Assembly: GCA_905221605.1 (NCBI GenBank)
Contig: CAJNDS010000511.1
Location: 87,501-121,989, forward strand
Reading direction: 5' to 3'
DNA: 34,489 nt
From: Symbiodinium natans
Taxonomy: Eukaryota > Sar > Dinophyceae > Suessiales > Symbiodiniaceae
Under the pieces are notes generated by a model, which was given only the letters and a program-made list of their open reading frames with translations, made no database searches and was not told the DNA's origin. The position numbers and the translations under genes are program-made. Below, in pieces: positions 20,405 to 30,151 of the stretch. How positions within the stretch are numbered: position 1 is the stretch's first letter; the number at the start of each line of letters is the position of its first letter.

Positions 20405-20918
20405 TTGACGACCGTATGCGTTGCATCTTTGTGCAGGGTGGACTTCTCGTCAACTTGTCCACGCCCCAGCTTGGGTTCCAGGTCGACATGTATCGGTAGT
20501 GTTGCTTCTTCACGGCTTTAAGCTCGTTGCTCCAGCGTTTTTCCTTGCGTTTTCGTAAATAGTTCGTATTCACTAAACCGTAGTTGGGCTAGTTGCACTG
20601 TCGACGCCGGCTAAAGACTGAGCAAGATGAGCAAGTCACAATCCAGCAGCACTCATAGATCCCAACACAATCATGCAAAACCCCGGGCCATCCCGCCTGA
20701 AGGCCCTTTCTGCCTCTCAGCGCCCACAAGCTGATATTGTACAGGTCGAGCATGGTGGCTGCACAAGTACAGGCACCCACCGTGCCCTGGGTGGGGGTCC
20801 CAAGCGATTCAACAGCTTTTTGCAGGCATGATGCGCGGGTCTTGGTCTCTCCGAGAAAACTTTCCATCCAAGCCATAGGAACCGTACCTAGCACATTCTC
20901 AATCAACATCGCCCAAGC

Positions 20919-22468
20919 ATGTGCAAGCTGGTTTTCGTCCTGGCTGTGGGGCTTCAGGCTCTGAGGCCGGCTAGTTTCGGATCGTGGATCTGCTTTGAGG
21001 CGGCGCCGCTGATTGCAGCTCCCACACAGCCAGCACCAATAGCCGCCTCCACGGGGTCCGGCACTCCGGCTCCGACGCCCAAGCGGGGTGCCTGGGTTTT
21101 GGCATGCTTTGGCTATTTTTTCTTGAGCACGTTCGGGACGTCATGGCTCAGGTCGGAGGTGCCTCAACCTGTTTGGTCCCCAGCGCATGCCGTTCTGCGA
21201 AGAATCGAAGCCCAACTGCAGAACGAGTGAGCTGACCAAGGCTAAGACCAAAGCTTTGCCCTCTAAAGCGTCCGCAAAGGCATGCGCCACAAAGCAGGAC
21301 TGCGCTCACAAAGTCGAACCTGCACAGTTTGACGCTCGTCACAAACACGGCTCAAACCCTGAACCCTGAACCCTAAACCCTACCTGGTGGCAACGAAAGG
21401 CTTGTATCCCCTTGCACGAAGTGTCGCAGCGTCGCACCTTCTGCAGGAGAAACGCCAAGGGCACAAGTCGGCAACAACAGGCCGGATCATGCTGGCCTTT
21501 TCCAAAGATTCAAAGGTCTCCTGGGCCACGGGCAGACGACTGCAAAATGCTGCAAAAACCGTGGCACAGCGTCTGAGGACACACGATCGACCATCAGCCA
21601 CCTGGGAAGGCAGTGGCCACAGCTTGATGGCTCCATGATGTAGGGCTCCTGTCTGTTCACTTTCTCAGGCTGCACTTCCATTGGCTGCAAAAGCCTTCTG
21701 TGCTGTCAATTGAAGGTATTCTTCTAACTTGCATGGGAATTATGCTGCTGAGAAGGATCTTTGCGTCTAGATCGTGGCAGCGAGGGCTTACTCTTCTGTC
21801 TCTCATTTTTCTTCCTCGCTTGCCATGTTTGTACGTTTCGTTTCGAGTCGCGCACGAAAGGCACCGCAACACCCCCAGACCCTCCAGCCCCGCATCTTAC
21901 ACGCAAGTCAAGCACCAAAAGAAGACGCAACTCAGTTAATTGGCCGAGAATCTTGCCGGCCGTGTGTGAGTGCGAGAGTCGAAACCATCCACGGTAAGCC
22001 CTAACACCTCTAAGCCCTGAAGACGAAAACCCCGCCAATGGAGCCATTTTTAGTGCAGTAACCTGGGCGAACGCTGGGAAGAGCATGCGCGGAAGGTGGA
22101 CTCGACCGTGGACACGGGCTGGCGCAAGACTGGTGCAAGTCTGTGCAAGATACTGTCCCAATACTGGCCCCCGCAAGTTGACGACGCCACGAGATACGAG
22201 ATGCCTCGAGATGCCCTGCTGTGGGCATCTCGTTGCCGCAGGGCACCACGTAAAGCGTCGAGACGACCGGCCGCGGGCCAGTGCGGAGAAGAAGCCGGAT
22301 GTGTTTTCTAGGCTTGAAGTGACAAAGTGCTTTAAAGAGTGCTGGAAGCTCGAAGCCTGGTGCACCTCAAGAGGGCAAAGGGATAGGCAAAAGGCCCTAC
22401 TGGCCCTATTGCACAGAACACAGCTGACTTCGGTGAACTCTCTCCTGCCCACCAAAGCCGTACACTGA
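20919..22468 (+). CDS. Candidate multi-exon gene with signal-peptide/plastid-leader-like N terminus
   Basis: The ATG at 20919 gives MCKLVFVLAVGLQALRPASF, a good signal peptide with Phe just after the likely cleavage site. A Pro/Ala/Ser/Thr stretch and a second hydrophobic segment (AWVLACFGYFFLSTFGTSWL, about 21090-21150) follow. This order matches the class I bipartite plastid leader of peridinin dinoflagellates. A donor-like GAGTGAGC occurs near 21227. Further coding-like segments on the same strand are 21234-21345 (ELTKAKTKALPSKASAK), 21480-21620 (MLAFSKDSKVSWATGRR), 22062-22220 (NLGERWEEHARKVDSTVD, then ILSQYWPPQVDDATRYEMP) and 22310-22468 (LEVTKCFKECWKLEAW). Joining these into one gene is a guess. 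No family is recognised. Confidence 0.35.
22207..22232. repeat. Perfect 10-bp stem hairpin
   Basis: CGAGATGCCC (22207-22216), a six-base loop and GGGCATCTCG (22223-22232) are perfectly complementary. It lies in or beside a presumed intron of the candidate gene ending at 22468. Confidence 0.8.
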
Positions 22469-22490
22469 CGTCGTCGTCGAGTTTTCCTAT

Positions 22491-22593
22491 TGGGTGGCTG
22501 TCAAAATTATGGTCCCCTTGGGGGTCCCTGATATAACACGGCACCTAATATTAAGGGTGTCCAAAAGGGGACCCTGATTTTGACAACTACCCA
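22491..22593. mobile_element. MITE-like palindromic element 1
   Basis: The arms are 22491-22519 and 22565-22593, 29 bp each. They are inverted copies of one another with about six mismatches: TGGGTGGCTGTCAAAAT on the left and ATTTTGACAACTACCCA on the right. About 45 bp lies between them. No target-site duplication is evident. It lies just after the stop of the upstream candidate gene, where a read-through RNA would fold into a long hairpin. Confidence 0.6.
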
Positions 22594-23013
22594 AGTGGAG
22601 GTCAGAGATGGTTGGTATTGGATTGGGGGGCAAATTCTGCAGGAAAGAAGGGGGGAAAGGAGTTACTGAAACTAGATTGTGCATCGTTCTGCGTCCGAGC
22701 ATGAGCAAGTAAGGGTTTAGTGGTCGGTGGCGGCATTCCCCAAAGAGTGTTTGTGACGATTATCAGCAGGGGGGATGGCAAAAGTTCAAGCCTCCCTGGA
22801 CCTTCGGAGTTCCAAGCCTTCACCCTTAAACGCTTCAGAGGAAGCACCTACTGTAGGCTACCAAAACACACCTTGATGTTTTCAACCCCTTTGTGCATCC
22901 CACATCCTAACAGCCCGAAGTGGACACAAGATGAGGGGGGGCATGTTGGGCCGACGGCAAAAAACAAGAAACAAAGCAAGTCTGGGAGGATGCTCTTCAG
23001 CTCGGTTGTTCCT

Positions 23014-23124
23014 ATGTTGGGGTTTACGAGAATAAGGGACCCCTAATATAGACCCCAAATAGTAGGATTCCCTGAGAACAAGACCCTGACAAAGTACCGT
23101 CCCTAATTGCGGAAACCCCCATGT
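23014..23124. mobile_element. MITE-like palindromic element 2
   Basis: The left arm ATGTTGGGGTTTACGAGA... (23014-23039) and the right arm TCCCTAATTGCGGAAACCCC... (23100-23124) are imperfect inverted repeats, about three quarters identical with a short gap. The spacer shares the word CCTAATAT with MITE-like element 1 (22491-22593), but the arms differ, so a common family is unproven. Confidence 0.4.
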
Positions 23125-23374
23125 TTCTAGCGCCACTTTTAATCGGCAAAGCCCTCCCCATTCAGCCAGGTCTTGTCTCTCGCTAGCGAGCTGCCGAAGC
23201 CAGATACCCCTCTGAACCTGGACCAGCTCCGAAGCAGCAAAGTTTTGCGTTTCAAGAGAATGCTTATGGTGTGGCTGGTGCTTTTCCTGACGACTTGGAC
23301 CGTAGTCCCTGCAGGCAATGGTCCTTGAAGGTTTGATGCGCTGCTTAGTCCGATTCCACCATGAAACGACCCAG

Positions 23375-24288
23375 GCGACTGCAAGACCAGGTGCAGCATC
23401 ACTTGCAGCTGCAGCTGCAGCAACAGCAGGAGTCAATGTTTGGTCGGTTGAAGGCTTTATCTTGAAAGAGAGCACACGTATTTACAATTGCAGGAGATAC
23501 AAAGGCAGCTGCGAACGTCACTTGGCAAGTTATTTTAGTTAAGGCTAGGCTGCTGAAATCATGTGTGTCAGTGTACGTTCAGCCTGTCTTCGTCACCAAC
23601 GAAGGCAGCTTTCCAACCAACCGCCGAAGGAGAAGCGAAGCCATGCCCCTCGGACGCAAACCAGGCACGGGCAACGGAACTTCCAAAGGGTGCTGAAGAC
23701 ATGTTGAAGACGGTTTGTATGGTTGCGTATCAGACTGTTTAGGGCACAGACTGTCTGCCAAGGAGCCGAATGCAAGGTCATCACAGTTTCCCGGCATCAA
23801 CATTGCTCAATGCAGGATGGCGCCACACAAGTCTAGCATGCGGAATTCTGGGCGCTAAGCTGCAGTCATTGAGGCTCTCCACTGAGACTCCAAGTCAGGA
23901 GCCGCACAGCAACCAGGCAAGCTTGGCGTCAGACCCGGCGGATTTCTCTCGGTATTTTGTTCGATGACAGAGGCTTTGCAGACGCAGACGGCCTCGAGCA
24001 GTCCTTCTCAGGAAGCCAATCGATTCGCGGAGCCTTGCCTTGCCAGTGCGATACTGCTCAAATGCCGGTAATGCCGTGCTCAACGCGTCTTGTGCGGGTT
24101 GCTGTATGGGTTTGGGGCATGTGGCCTGCACTGAGGTCAAGCACACGTCCCACGATGCGGATGCCGATGCCCCCACGCCAACAGCGCCTTACCACCGTAT
24201 CAACACATGGAGCGGAGGCTTGAACGAAATGGAGGAGGACCTATCCGACCGAAACTGCAAGCCTGGAAAGCTTCCTAAGGGGGGCTAG
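23375..24288 (+). CDS. Candidate multi-exon gene, unknown protein
   Basis: Several + strand segments look protein-like: a Gln-rich piece near 23360-23455 (HHLQLQLQQQQESMFGRL), 23580-23742 (KAAFQPTAEGEAKPCPSD, then LPKGAEDMLKTVCMVAYQ), about 23963-24055 (TEALQTQTASSSPSQEAN) and 24110-24288 (VKHTSHDADADAPTPTAP, then LNEMEEDLSDRNCKPGK, stop TAG). They lie in different frames separated by stops, as expected for short exons, but exact junctions were not resolved. The composition is low-complexity and acidic towards the end. No domain is recognised. Confidence 0.28.
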
Positions 24289-24565
24289 GATGAAGCTTAG
24301 GTGCCTTCGGTTCCCGGTGAGAGTGAGAATTGAAACGGAACTTGGCTTCCAGGACTTGCTGAACGATCCTGTTCTTGAGCTCGGTCCACTGGACAAGGTG
24401 CCCGCTCCTGGCGCTAAGGTCATTGATGGCCGAGTTCTTGTATGGCACAGACGCACCCACATCTATTGCGCTATGGGGTTGTTCTGTTGGAGTAGAATAC
24501 AGGGGCAACATGTCACTGTATGTGCCATGGATGTCACACAGTTTTCTTGCCTTGACGGCTGAAGA
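24278..24565 (-). CDS. Candidate - strand exon, unknown protein
   Basis: After a - strand TTCAG acceptor near 24560, the frame reads VKARKLCDIHGTYSDMLPLY, then SAIDVGASVPYKNSAIND and HLVQWTELKNRIVQQVLEAK. The pattern is that of a folded, helical protein. It would meet the + strand candidate ending at 24288 tail to tail. The + strand (24375-24758) is also open, so orientation is uncertain. Confidence 0.3.
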
Positions 24566-25144
24566 ATTCCGCCGAGACAGCAGCCATGTCTACAACAGCT
24601 TCTTGACCGTTTTGGGGTTCTCGGGACCACAGAACTCTAACCTTGAGATTCAGGTTGTATCTCTTGAGCCTCGAAAGTTGAGGGTGTGGAAAAAGGCCGA
24701 ATCCCGGCATTTGGCATTGTCTCATTTCTTGTTTTTCTTCTCTTTGGGGGCTCCCTGAATTTGTCTTGGGGGGACTAAAATCAACTTGCTGGAAGCCTTC
24801 AAGGTCGCAACGATGAATGTTACATTGTCCATGCATCCAGCCCCCTTCTTTCCTGAAGCCCTTGAGGCACTACAGAGAACTTGTTGTGCCGGGGTGAGAA
24901 GCCAACCTTCAGAGCACACCTGGCAAAAAGCATTCGCGATGCAAAAAAACCAAAAATGCTTCGCAGGAAGTTCGTGGAGGTACTGCAATTAGCCCCACCA
25001 CACTTGTTCTTGCCATGCTTGATGCCAGTAGCACGCGGAGGTGGAGCAAGCCACCCTCCAGCTGGGGCCCTCCCCCAAGCCGCAGAAGGCGCAGAGGGGG
25101 TCTGGACAAAAACGGGCGCTTAACCCTGGGATGTTTTTTTTTAG

Positions 25145-25207
25145 ACTAACAGTCCTAAATAAGGATGATGAAAGGGGGTACTATAATCCCTGTTGAGGAC
25201 TGTTAGT
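25145..25207. mobile_element. MITE-like palindromic element 3
   Basis: ACTAACAGTCCT (25145-25156) and AGGACTGTTAGT (25196-25207) form perfect 12-bp inverted repeats around a 39-base loop. The element sits at the end of a - strand coding-like segment, whose last codons and stop would come from it. Confidence 0.5.
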
Positions 25208-25440
25208 ACACGGGGGAGCATTTTTTGAAGCTGTTCTGTGGTTGAAGCGCTGGGATCGGTCTTCCATCGAACTGCGATGTTTTTGCCTCGAGGATGTACT
25301 GCGCGGCCTTCATTGCGTACCGGAAAACCAGCGATTGAACGGGAAGCTTGGTGCGATTGCGGCAATTCGTTCAGTTCCTGCCCCCAGAACTGTTTCTTGG
25401 CTTGTGGTCTTGCGATGATCATAAGGATGGGGCGCCAGAT
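25208..25440 (-). CDS. Candidate - strand exon, unknown protein
   Basis: The - strand frame reads EIWRPILMIIARPQAKKQFW, then GQELNELPQSHQASRS and GKNIAVRWKTDPSASTTEQL. Strong hydrophobic and charged patterning suggests real coding. The + strand frame (25238-25513) is Cys-rich and less convincing. It may belong with the other - strand segments between 24278 and 28600. Confidence 0.28.
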
Positions 25441-26403
25441 TTCCGAATGCTCCGAAACCTCAGTGACATCCACAGACACGCCCACGCGCACCGAGAAACG
25501 TCATCAGGATTGATACAGTGTTTCCTGCCTGACGTCCGCAGATGTTCGGAGAATTTGGCAGTTGTTCTTGTAGCTGCCAGCACGGGGCCAGCACGCAGGA
25601 CACACCGCTTGGATGGGCAGGCAGACGTCCAGACAGCCAGGAGCTTAGATGAGCTTTTTTTGGCTTTCCTCGGAGATCAACCCAAGGCTTAGGGATCAAG
25701 ACTCCTACTGGCTGATATGTCGGTGGCGCGGCGATTCACATGTTGGAATTTCGCCCAGGCAGAGGGTCCTCCCCCTTCTCCGCCGTGCACGAAGCACCAG
25801 AGCTTGAGGACACCTTGTAGCTTTGCTCTTCCTTGGGCTTGTGCGCCCCGTGTGTACCTGTCAGGACGAGGATTGCCAGGACCATGCCTCAGTCTGGCTC
25901 TGCTGCATCTTAGACTCTTTGATGGCAACGTGTGGTGCTGTGTAGTCATGGTGTGTGTGTGAGAGGCTCTGGACGAGGATGGATGCAGGCCGCAGCCGCA
26001 GGCAGGGACTCCGTAGCAATAGTTGTACCAATAGCCAATCGCCAATAGACACAAGGCGGCTGTGGCTGGGCTTGCCATACATGCCGACGCAGTGGGGTTT
26101 TGGTCCATGCTGGGATTTCTGGTGCCAGGAACTGGGACATATCTCTGGGCCGATCTCTCCCAACACCAAGCTGCACCAGGAATTTGGGGCATCTCCTCCG
26201 CAACTGAGCCATGCTGGAAAACATGGAAAAGGCATACATGGCATACTTGCCGTTTGCCTGGCAAGAAGCAGCGAAATAGATTAGACGGCGTCGGTCCAGG
26301 AATGCAGTTTGGTCGGGTTTGAGATGTGTCTAGTCGAAGTCGTGTGGGCCTGGCATGGGTCCGAGTCCTGAGGGCGCGCAGCTGTACCCCACCTGCCTTC
26401 GCA
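25441..26403. other. No convincing gene
   Basis: Frames are open on both strands, the longest on the - strand (25689-26540). Their composition (many Cys, Ser, Arg, His) looks like unselected GC-rich sequence. A short TG run lies near 25951-25962. Confidence 0.4.
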
Positions 26404-26565
26404 GAACCTGAACTCTTTAAGAAACAAAAGGCTGATCTCTCGAACCAGTGGCGACATGGGGAAGCATCAGATCGCCCTGAGGCTGTCGTCAAGAACACAT
26501 TCCTGGAGGTACAGGACGAAGAGGAACAGGACGCTCCCAAGCTCCGGCTCGTTCAGACAGTTGGA
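26404..26565 (+). CDS. Candidate + strand exon with a KNTFLEV motif
   Basis: After CCTTCGCAG, the frame reads FKKQKADLSNQWRHGEASD, then PEAVVKNTFLEVQDEEEQ and APKLRLVQTVGG. The motif VKNTFLEV followed by an acidic stretch and LRLVQT resembles, from memory, an N-terminal signature of dinoflagellate regulatory and CCCH proteins. A possible following segment at 26681-26752 reads MAEAAGRLDSMGGLPSNPS and ends at a stop. No other exon was linked. Confidence 0.35.
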
Positions 26566-26818
26566 GGCCAAGTTACTGAGCATCTGAGGGTTCAACAATG
26601 TTCAACTCACTTCAACACACAGGTCCTCAGGGCCTCCAGGCACAGCAGGGTTTCCATTCGACCGAAGTGGGCATTCCATGGCTGAGGCTGCCGGCAGGCT
26701 GGACAGCATGGGGGGGCTGCCCTCCAATCCTTCCTTCGAGACCTTGATGTAATTCAATGGTTTTGAATGTTTGAGAATCTCGGATAAGTTCAGCGAAGCT
26801 CAGCAACCTTGAGATTTC

Positions 26819-27010
26819 TCAGAAAAGCTGAGCTAGCATTGCAGGCACCTGCCCGTAGCTGATTGTTGTTTCTTGTGCCTCTTGATCCGCTTGCGGGGAA
26901 GACCTATGCAAGCTTTGGCGACAGATTCTGCTCACACTGGTATATGCTACTTCAATGTCACCGTACTTCAGCCAGAAGCTGTACACTTTGGAAACTAGTG
27001 CTTCAGGCAT
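26819..27010 (-). CDS. Candidate - strand small ORF, 63 residues
   Basis: It has a true ATG start on the - strand (27008-27010): MPEALVSKVYSFWLKYGDIE, then VAYTSVSRICRQSLHRSS, ending at TGA. It is protein-like and better than any + strand frame here. It may be a first exon with the rest further down the - strand, or a chance ORF. Confidence 0.28.
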   Translation of the reverse strand: MPEALVSKVYSFWLKYGDIEVAYTSVSRICRQSLHRSSPQADQEAQETTISYGQVPAMLAQLF

Positions 27011-27404
27011 AGCACCACGACATGGATCATTTTAATGTGGCAGGGCATCAGCTGGCGGATGCAGCGAAACTGCCGAGAAGGGATCTTAAGACTGATCAAA
27101 CTTTGTTGTAACACGTAGGGGGCCCTGAAGACTCATTCCGTCTCTTTGCTTCTCTCGGTCTCGGTTTTGGTTCACGCCACGCCGTATGCGCAATGTTCGC
27201 ATCCGCATTCGTCTGAAGAGGTGCAAGTGTGGAGATGATTAAGCTGGCAGTACTGGCAACAATGTAATACACGTGTTTCGGCAAGCACTACGAAAGGTCA
27301 CGGCCGCTATTTTGCAACTTGACTTCTCACTAAGCAACCACTAAGCACACATAAGCCAATGTAGGAACCACACGCATGGAGGAGTTGCCAGTTTGTGTGG
27401 CACA

Positions 27405-27653
27405 TTACAGTGGAGTAAGAGTCGGGGATGCAGCAGTCATCCCCCAACGCCACGCTGCCAGCAATTGCTTTTGGCCTGGTTGGGCAATTTTGAGCTGGGC
27501 GGGGGCTGCTTGTGGCTGTTTCAGCCAAGCGGCATGAGCCGCCAAGGACACAGCTGTGACGCCTTGTAGGCACTGCGACAGCAAGCGCAGAGTCTTCCAG
27601 GTGCTGGTGCACAGTGCATGTGAGTTAGGCCAACGGCTGAGTGACAAACTCAT
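27405..27653 (-). CDS. Candidate - strand small ORF, 82 residues
   Basis: The ATG at 27651-27653 (- strand) gives MSLSLSRWPNSHALCTSTW, then LRLLSQCLQGVTAVSLAAHA and PAQLKIAQPGQKQLLAAW. It has an amphipathic-helix character and is Ala/Gln-rich. The - strand is also open in another frame over the same bases, so this is weak. Confidence 0.22.
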   Translation of the reverse strand: MSLSLSRWPNSHALCTSTWKTLRLLSQCLQGVTAVSLAAHAAWLKQPQAAPAQLKIAQPGQKQLLAAWRWGMTAASPTLTPL

Positions 27654-28114
27654 TGCTTCGTTAAATTCTTTAGGTTCATTATGATAGGTTCAAGTCCAGT
27701 AGGCATTTTGTGGACGCCAAGTTGAGCTGCTTTGCATGTCAAGTGAATGCCCAGCCTGTGATGCCTGTAGCTTACATCGGGCACGATGTTGCCCTGAGGC
27801 AGACCACTTGAAAGTTGTCCAACTTATCTCTCTAAGAGGTAGTGCATTGCCGAGTTTTGATGCGACTCACCGTTTATCTCGTCTCCGCGCAATCGCCGGT
27901 CTGCCTCTTAAGCATGCCCTTGGCATGCAGATCTGGTCGGGCCTTTGATTCCTGACCCGTTTGAAGTGCAATGTTTCAAAAGTTGTTTGAATGACGGGTT
28001 GCCTTGAAGCTTTGGCTATGTACCTCTGTCATCCCAGCCCAGCTTTCTGCCGGTACCCAAGTCTTCGCAGCCGTTGCTTGTTTACCCCACGTAGTCTTGT
28101 ACTCCGTTTCGTAT

Positions 28115-28132
28115 CCCCCCCCCCCCCCCCCC
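28115..28132 (+). repeat. Run of 18 C
   Basis: Eighteen consecutive C residues follow CGTAT and precede AAACAAAG. Such runs are often miscounted, so length and local frame are unreliable. Confidence 0.9.
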
Positions 28133-28344
28133 AAACAAAGGGCGAGAGCATGTTGGTTGCAGTTCAGATGAACGCCAGGATCCAGAAAGCCTTGTTGGGA
28201 AGGAATCGGGTTTTTGGGCTTTTAGGGGACACCTGAGGCCTTGAAGCTTGTTTAGGAGTTTAGGGTTCTAGGAATCCAGCCTTCCACTTCTTCGGCAATA
28301 GTGGAATTTCATGTTTGAATCACAGGGGCAGCATTACCACACTT

Positions 28345-28590
28345 TCCCGGCGGGCTACTCCAGATATCAGAAAGTCGGAGAGCTCTTTGGAAGACCGGCG
28401 GGTGGCTGAATCGTTTTCTCCAGTAAAGAAGGCAGGCATGCCGCCAGACACTGGCAACTGCCACGCCAAAGATGCATCCTGCAACCCAATCCTTGCTGCA
28501 ACTGGCAGCAGGTCAAGAACAGTGTGGTCTTGACATTTGCATCTAGCGATGCCAAGAATCTCAGCACTCTCACGCAACGTACCTCTAGAA
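28345..28590 (-). CDS. Candidate - strand exon, unknown protein
   Basis: The - strand frame reads LRESAEILGIARCKCQDHT, then VLDLLPVAARIGLQDASLAW and PAFFTGENDSATRRSSKEL. It looks like a folded domain and is more convincing than the overlapping + frame at 28315-28533, which is Ser/Arg-rich. No family is recognised. Confidence 0.27.
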
Positions 28591-28599
28591 GCGCGCTTC

Positions 28600-29880
28600 A
28601 AGATTCCTCGAGTTGGTTCATCACACTGTGCGGAAGGGTCGGATACGCTCGTATCTCCTCTTTGAGTTGCTCCTTTTGAGGCTCTGCCGAATGCTCAGTT
28701 GATTGCATCAAAGGCCTTGCATGGCCAACTGGGCACCCCCCATAATTTCCCACAATGCAGACGCATTCACGTGTTCTTGCAGCATCCGGTTCCAGCAGAA
28801 GCTTTATCTACAAGGTTGATGACAACGCACCGGGAGCCTATGCGAGTCGATTGCACAGCTCACCCCGCCGGCTGCACGGAGGTTCACCAGCCCTCGTTGC
28901 GGTCAAAAAATCGTCAGGTAGCATGACCGATCGTGCTTGCAAGCCATCTGCCCTCCTGACTTAGACTGTAGCTGTTGCTACAACTCCACCATGACTGGTA
29001 CGCGAGCACACTTTCAGGACTCGTGAGTGCATCCCGTCTACAATCTGCCAGCGCTTCGCTGGCTCACCCAGCCAGATTATTAGAGTAACAACCAAGACTT
29101 GTGCGCTGAGAGGTCAGGCATGCGAGTTCGACGTCCACCATGCTCATTGCTAGGAACAGAAGCCTTCAGGGCAGATTCCCCGATAGAACCCGGGCTTGGA
29201 GGAGAACTACAGAGTCTAGGTCCTTAGCTCCCTAGGTCCTAGGTCGTGTTTGTAGTGCACCATTACCTGCAAGAGTTTGGCCGCTTACCGTGTCATGCTA
29301 CCATCAGATGGCTGAGCCATGTCCAGAGCTTCCGTGCACCCGCCGGAGGCTTTGCTCTGACCTGCTTTTCTTTCTATGTTCGGGTTGCGGGGTAGAAAGG
29401 TTGCCGCTGGCCCCAGGCATAGGCCTCCCGGTCGCCCCAGCATGCCCGAAAGAGGCTCCCTGCTCCAAAGTGTAAATCCACAGGCCTGGAAGAGAAGCTT
29501 GCGGAATGTGGCATCCGAGACACGCGCCCCTGCAGCGCAACACGGGGTCCGGCTAGGTGTCAAGAAGAAATAAACCGAAAGCACCCAGGCATCTCGACCC
29601 TTTTGAGAAATGACTACCACCGCTCTGCAGGCGGGGGCCACTGAACCGAGAGCCGCAGCGCGGCGCCTCTCGACATGAAGGATCTCTCAAAGTTCCCACA
29701 ATATCGTGCGCAGCTCCGACTTCCAAATGCATTCTCGGAGCTCATATAGGGCTTGAGGTGTGTGCGGCTCCTTGCATAGCCATGAAGAAGTGTCCATGCA
29801 CTTCAGTCATTGACATCTGCAAACACCGGGGGCCCAGGGTGCATTCAAGAGAATTCCTGGCTGCAAAGATAGGAAGCCTA
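28600..29880. other. Ambiguous coding fragments, no recognised gene
   Basis: On the + strand, 28755-28964 (ATG start, RSFIYKVDDNAPGAYASR) and 29440-29572 (LLQSVNPQAWKRSLRNVAS, ending KKK and a stop) are protein-like. Over the latter, the - strand frame 29285-29641 is open and comparably plausible. I could not choose. Confidence 0.3.
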
Positions 29881-29907
29881 GCACATGTGTGACGAGGTTC
29901 CTAGTTT

Positions 29908-30129
29908 CTCTCAAAATCTGCTCTGAGCTTTGAGCCCCATGGCTTTCTTGCGAAGCGGTTGCCGGCACAGGAATTGTTGGATCAGCAATGCGTGCAAGCT
30001 AGACCGGTATATGTCATGAGTGTCGACAGGGGCAATATGGGCCTGATGGGCGCACAGTTCTGAGATGTTCGGAAGGAACCTGCATGACGGAAGAAGATGT
30101 AGTCCAAAGCCTTCGAAGAACCTGTACAT
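29908..30129. CDS. Exon-like segment, strand unresolved
   Basis: The + strand, after TTCCTAG, reads FLSKSALSFEPHGFLAKRL, then PAQELLDQQCVQARPV. This could be an upstream exon of the UFD1/UBX fusion gene. The - strand has a real ATG at 30127-30129, MYRFFEGFGLHLLPSCRFL, open to 29911. If the latter is real, the two genes would be divergent, with starts only tens of bases apart. Confidence 0.3.
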
Positions 30130-30151
30130 TCACAGCTCTTCGGACCGGTAG

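Noticed and set aside
21724-22455. 243-codon - strand frame
   Set aside because: It lies opposite + segments with clearly better protein character (22062-22220 and 22310-22420) and has no recognisable domain.
25689-26540. 283-codon - strand frame
   Set aside because: Composition (many Cys, Ser, Arg, His; HTHTMTTQHH-type strings) looks unselected, and its upper part lies opposite the better + exon at 26404-26565.
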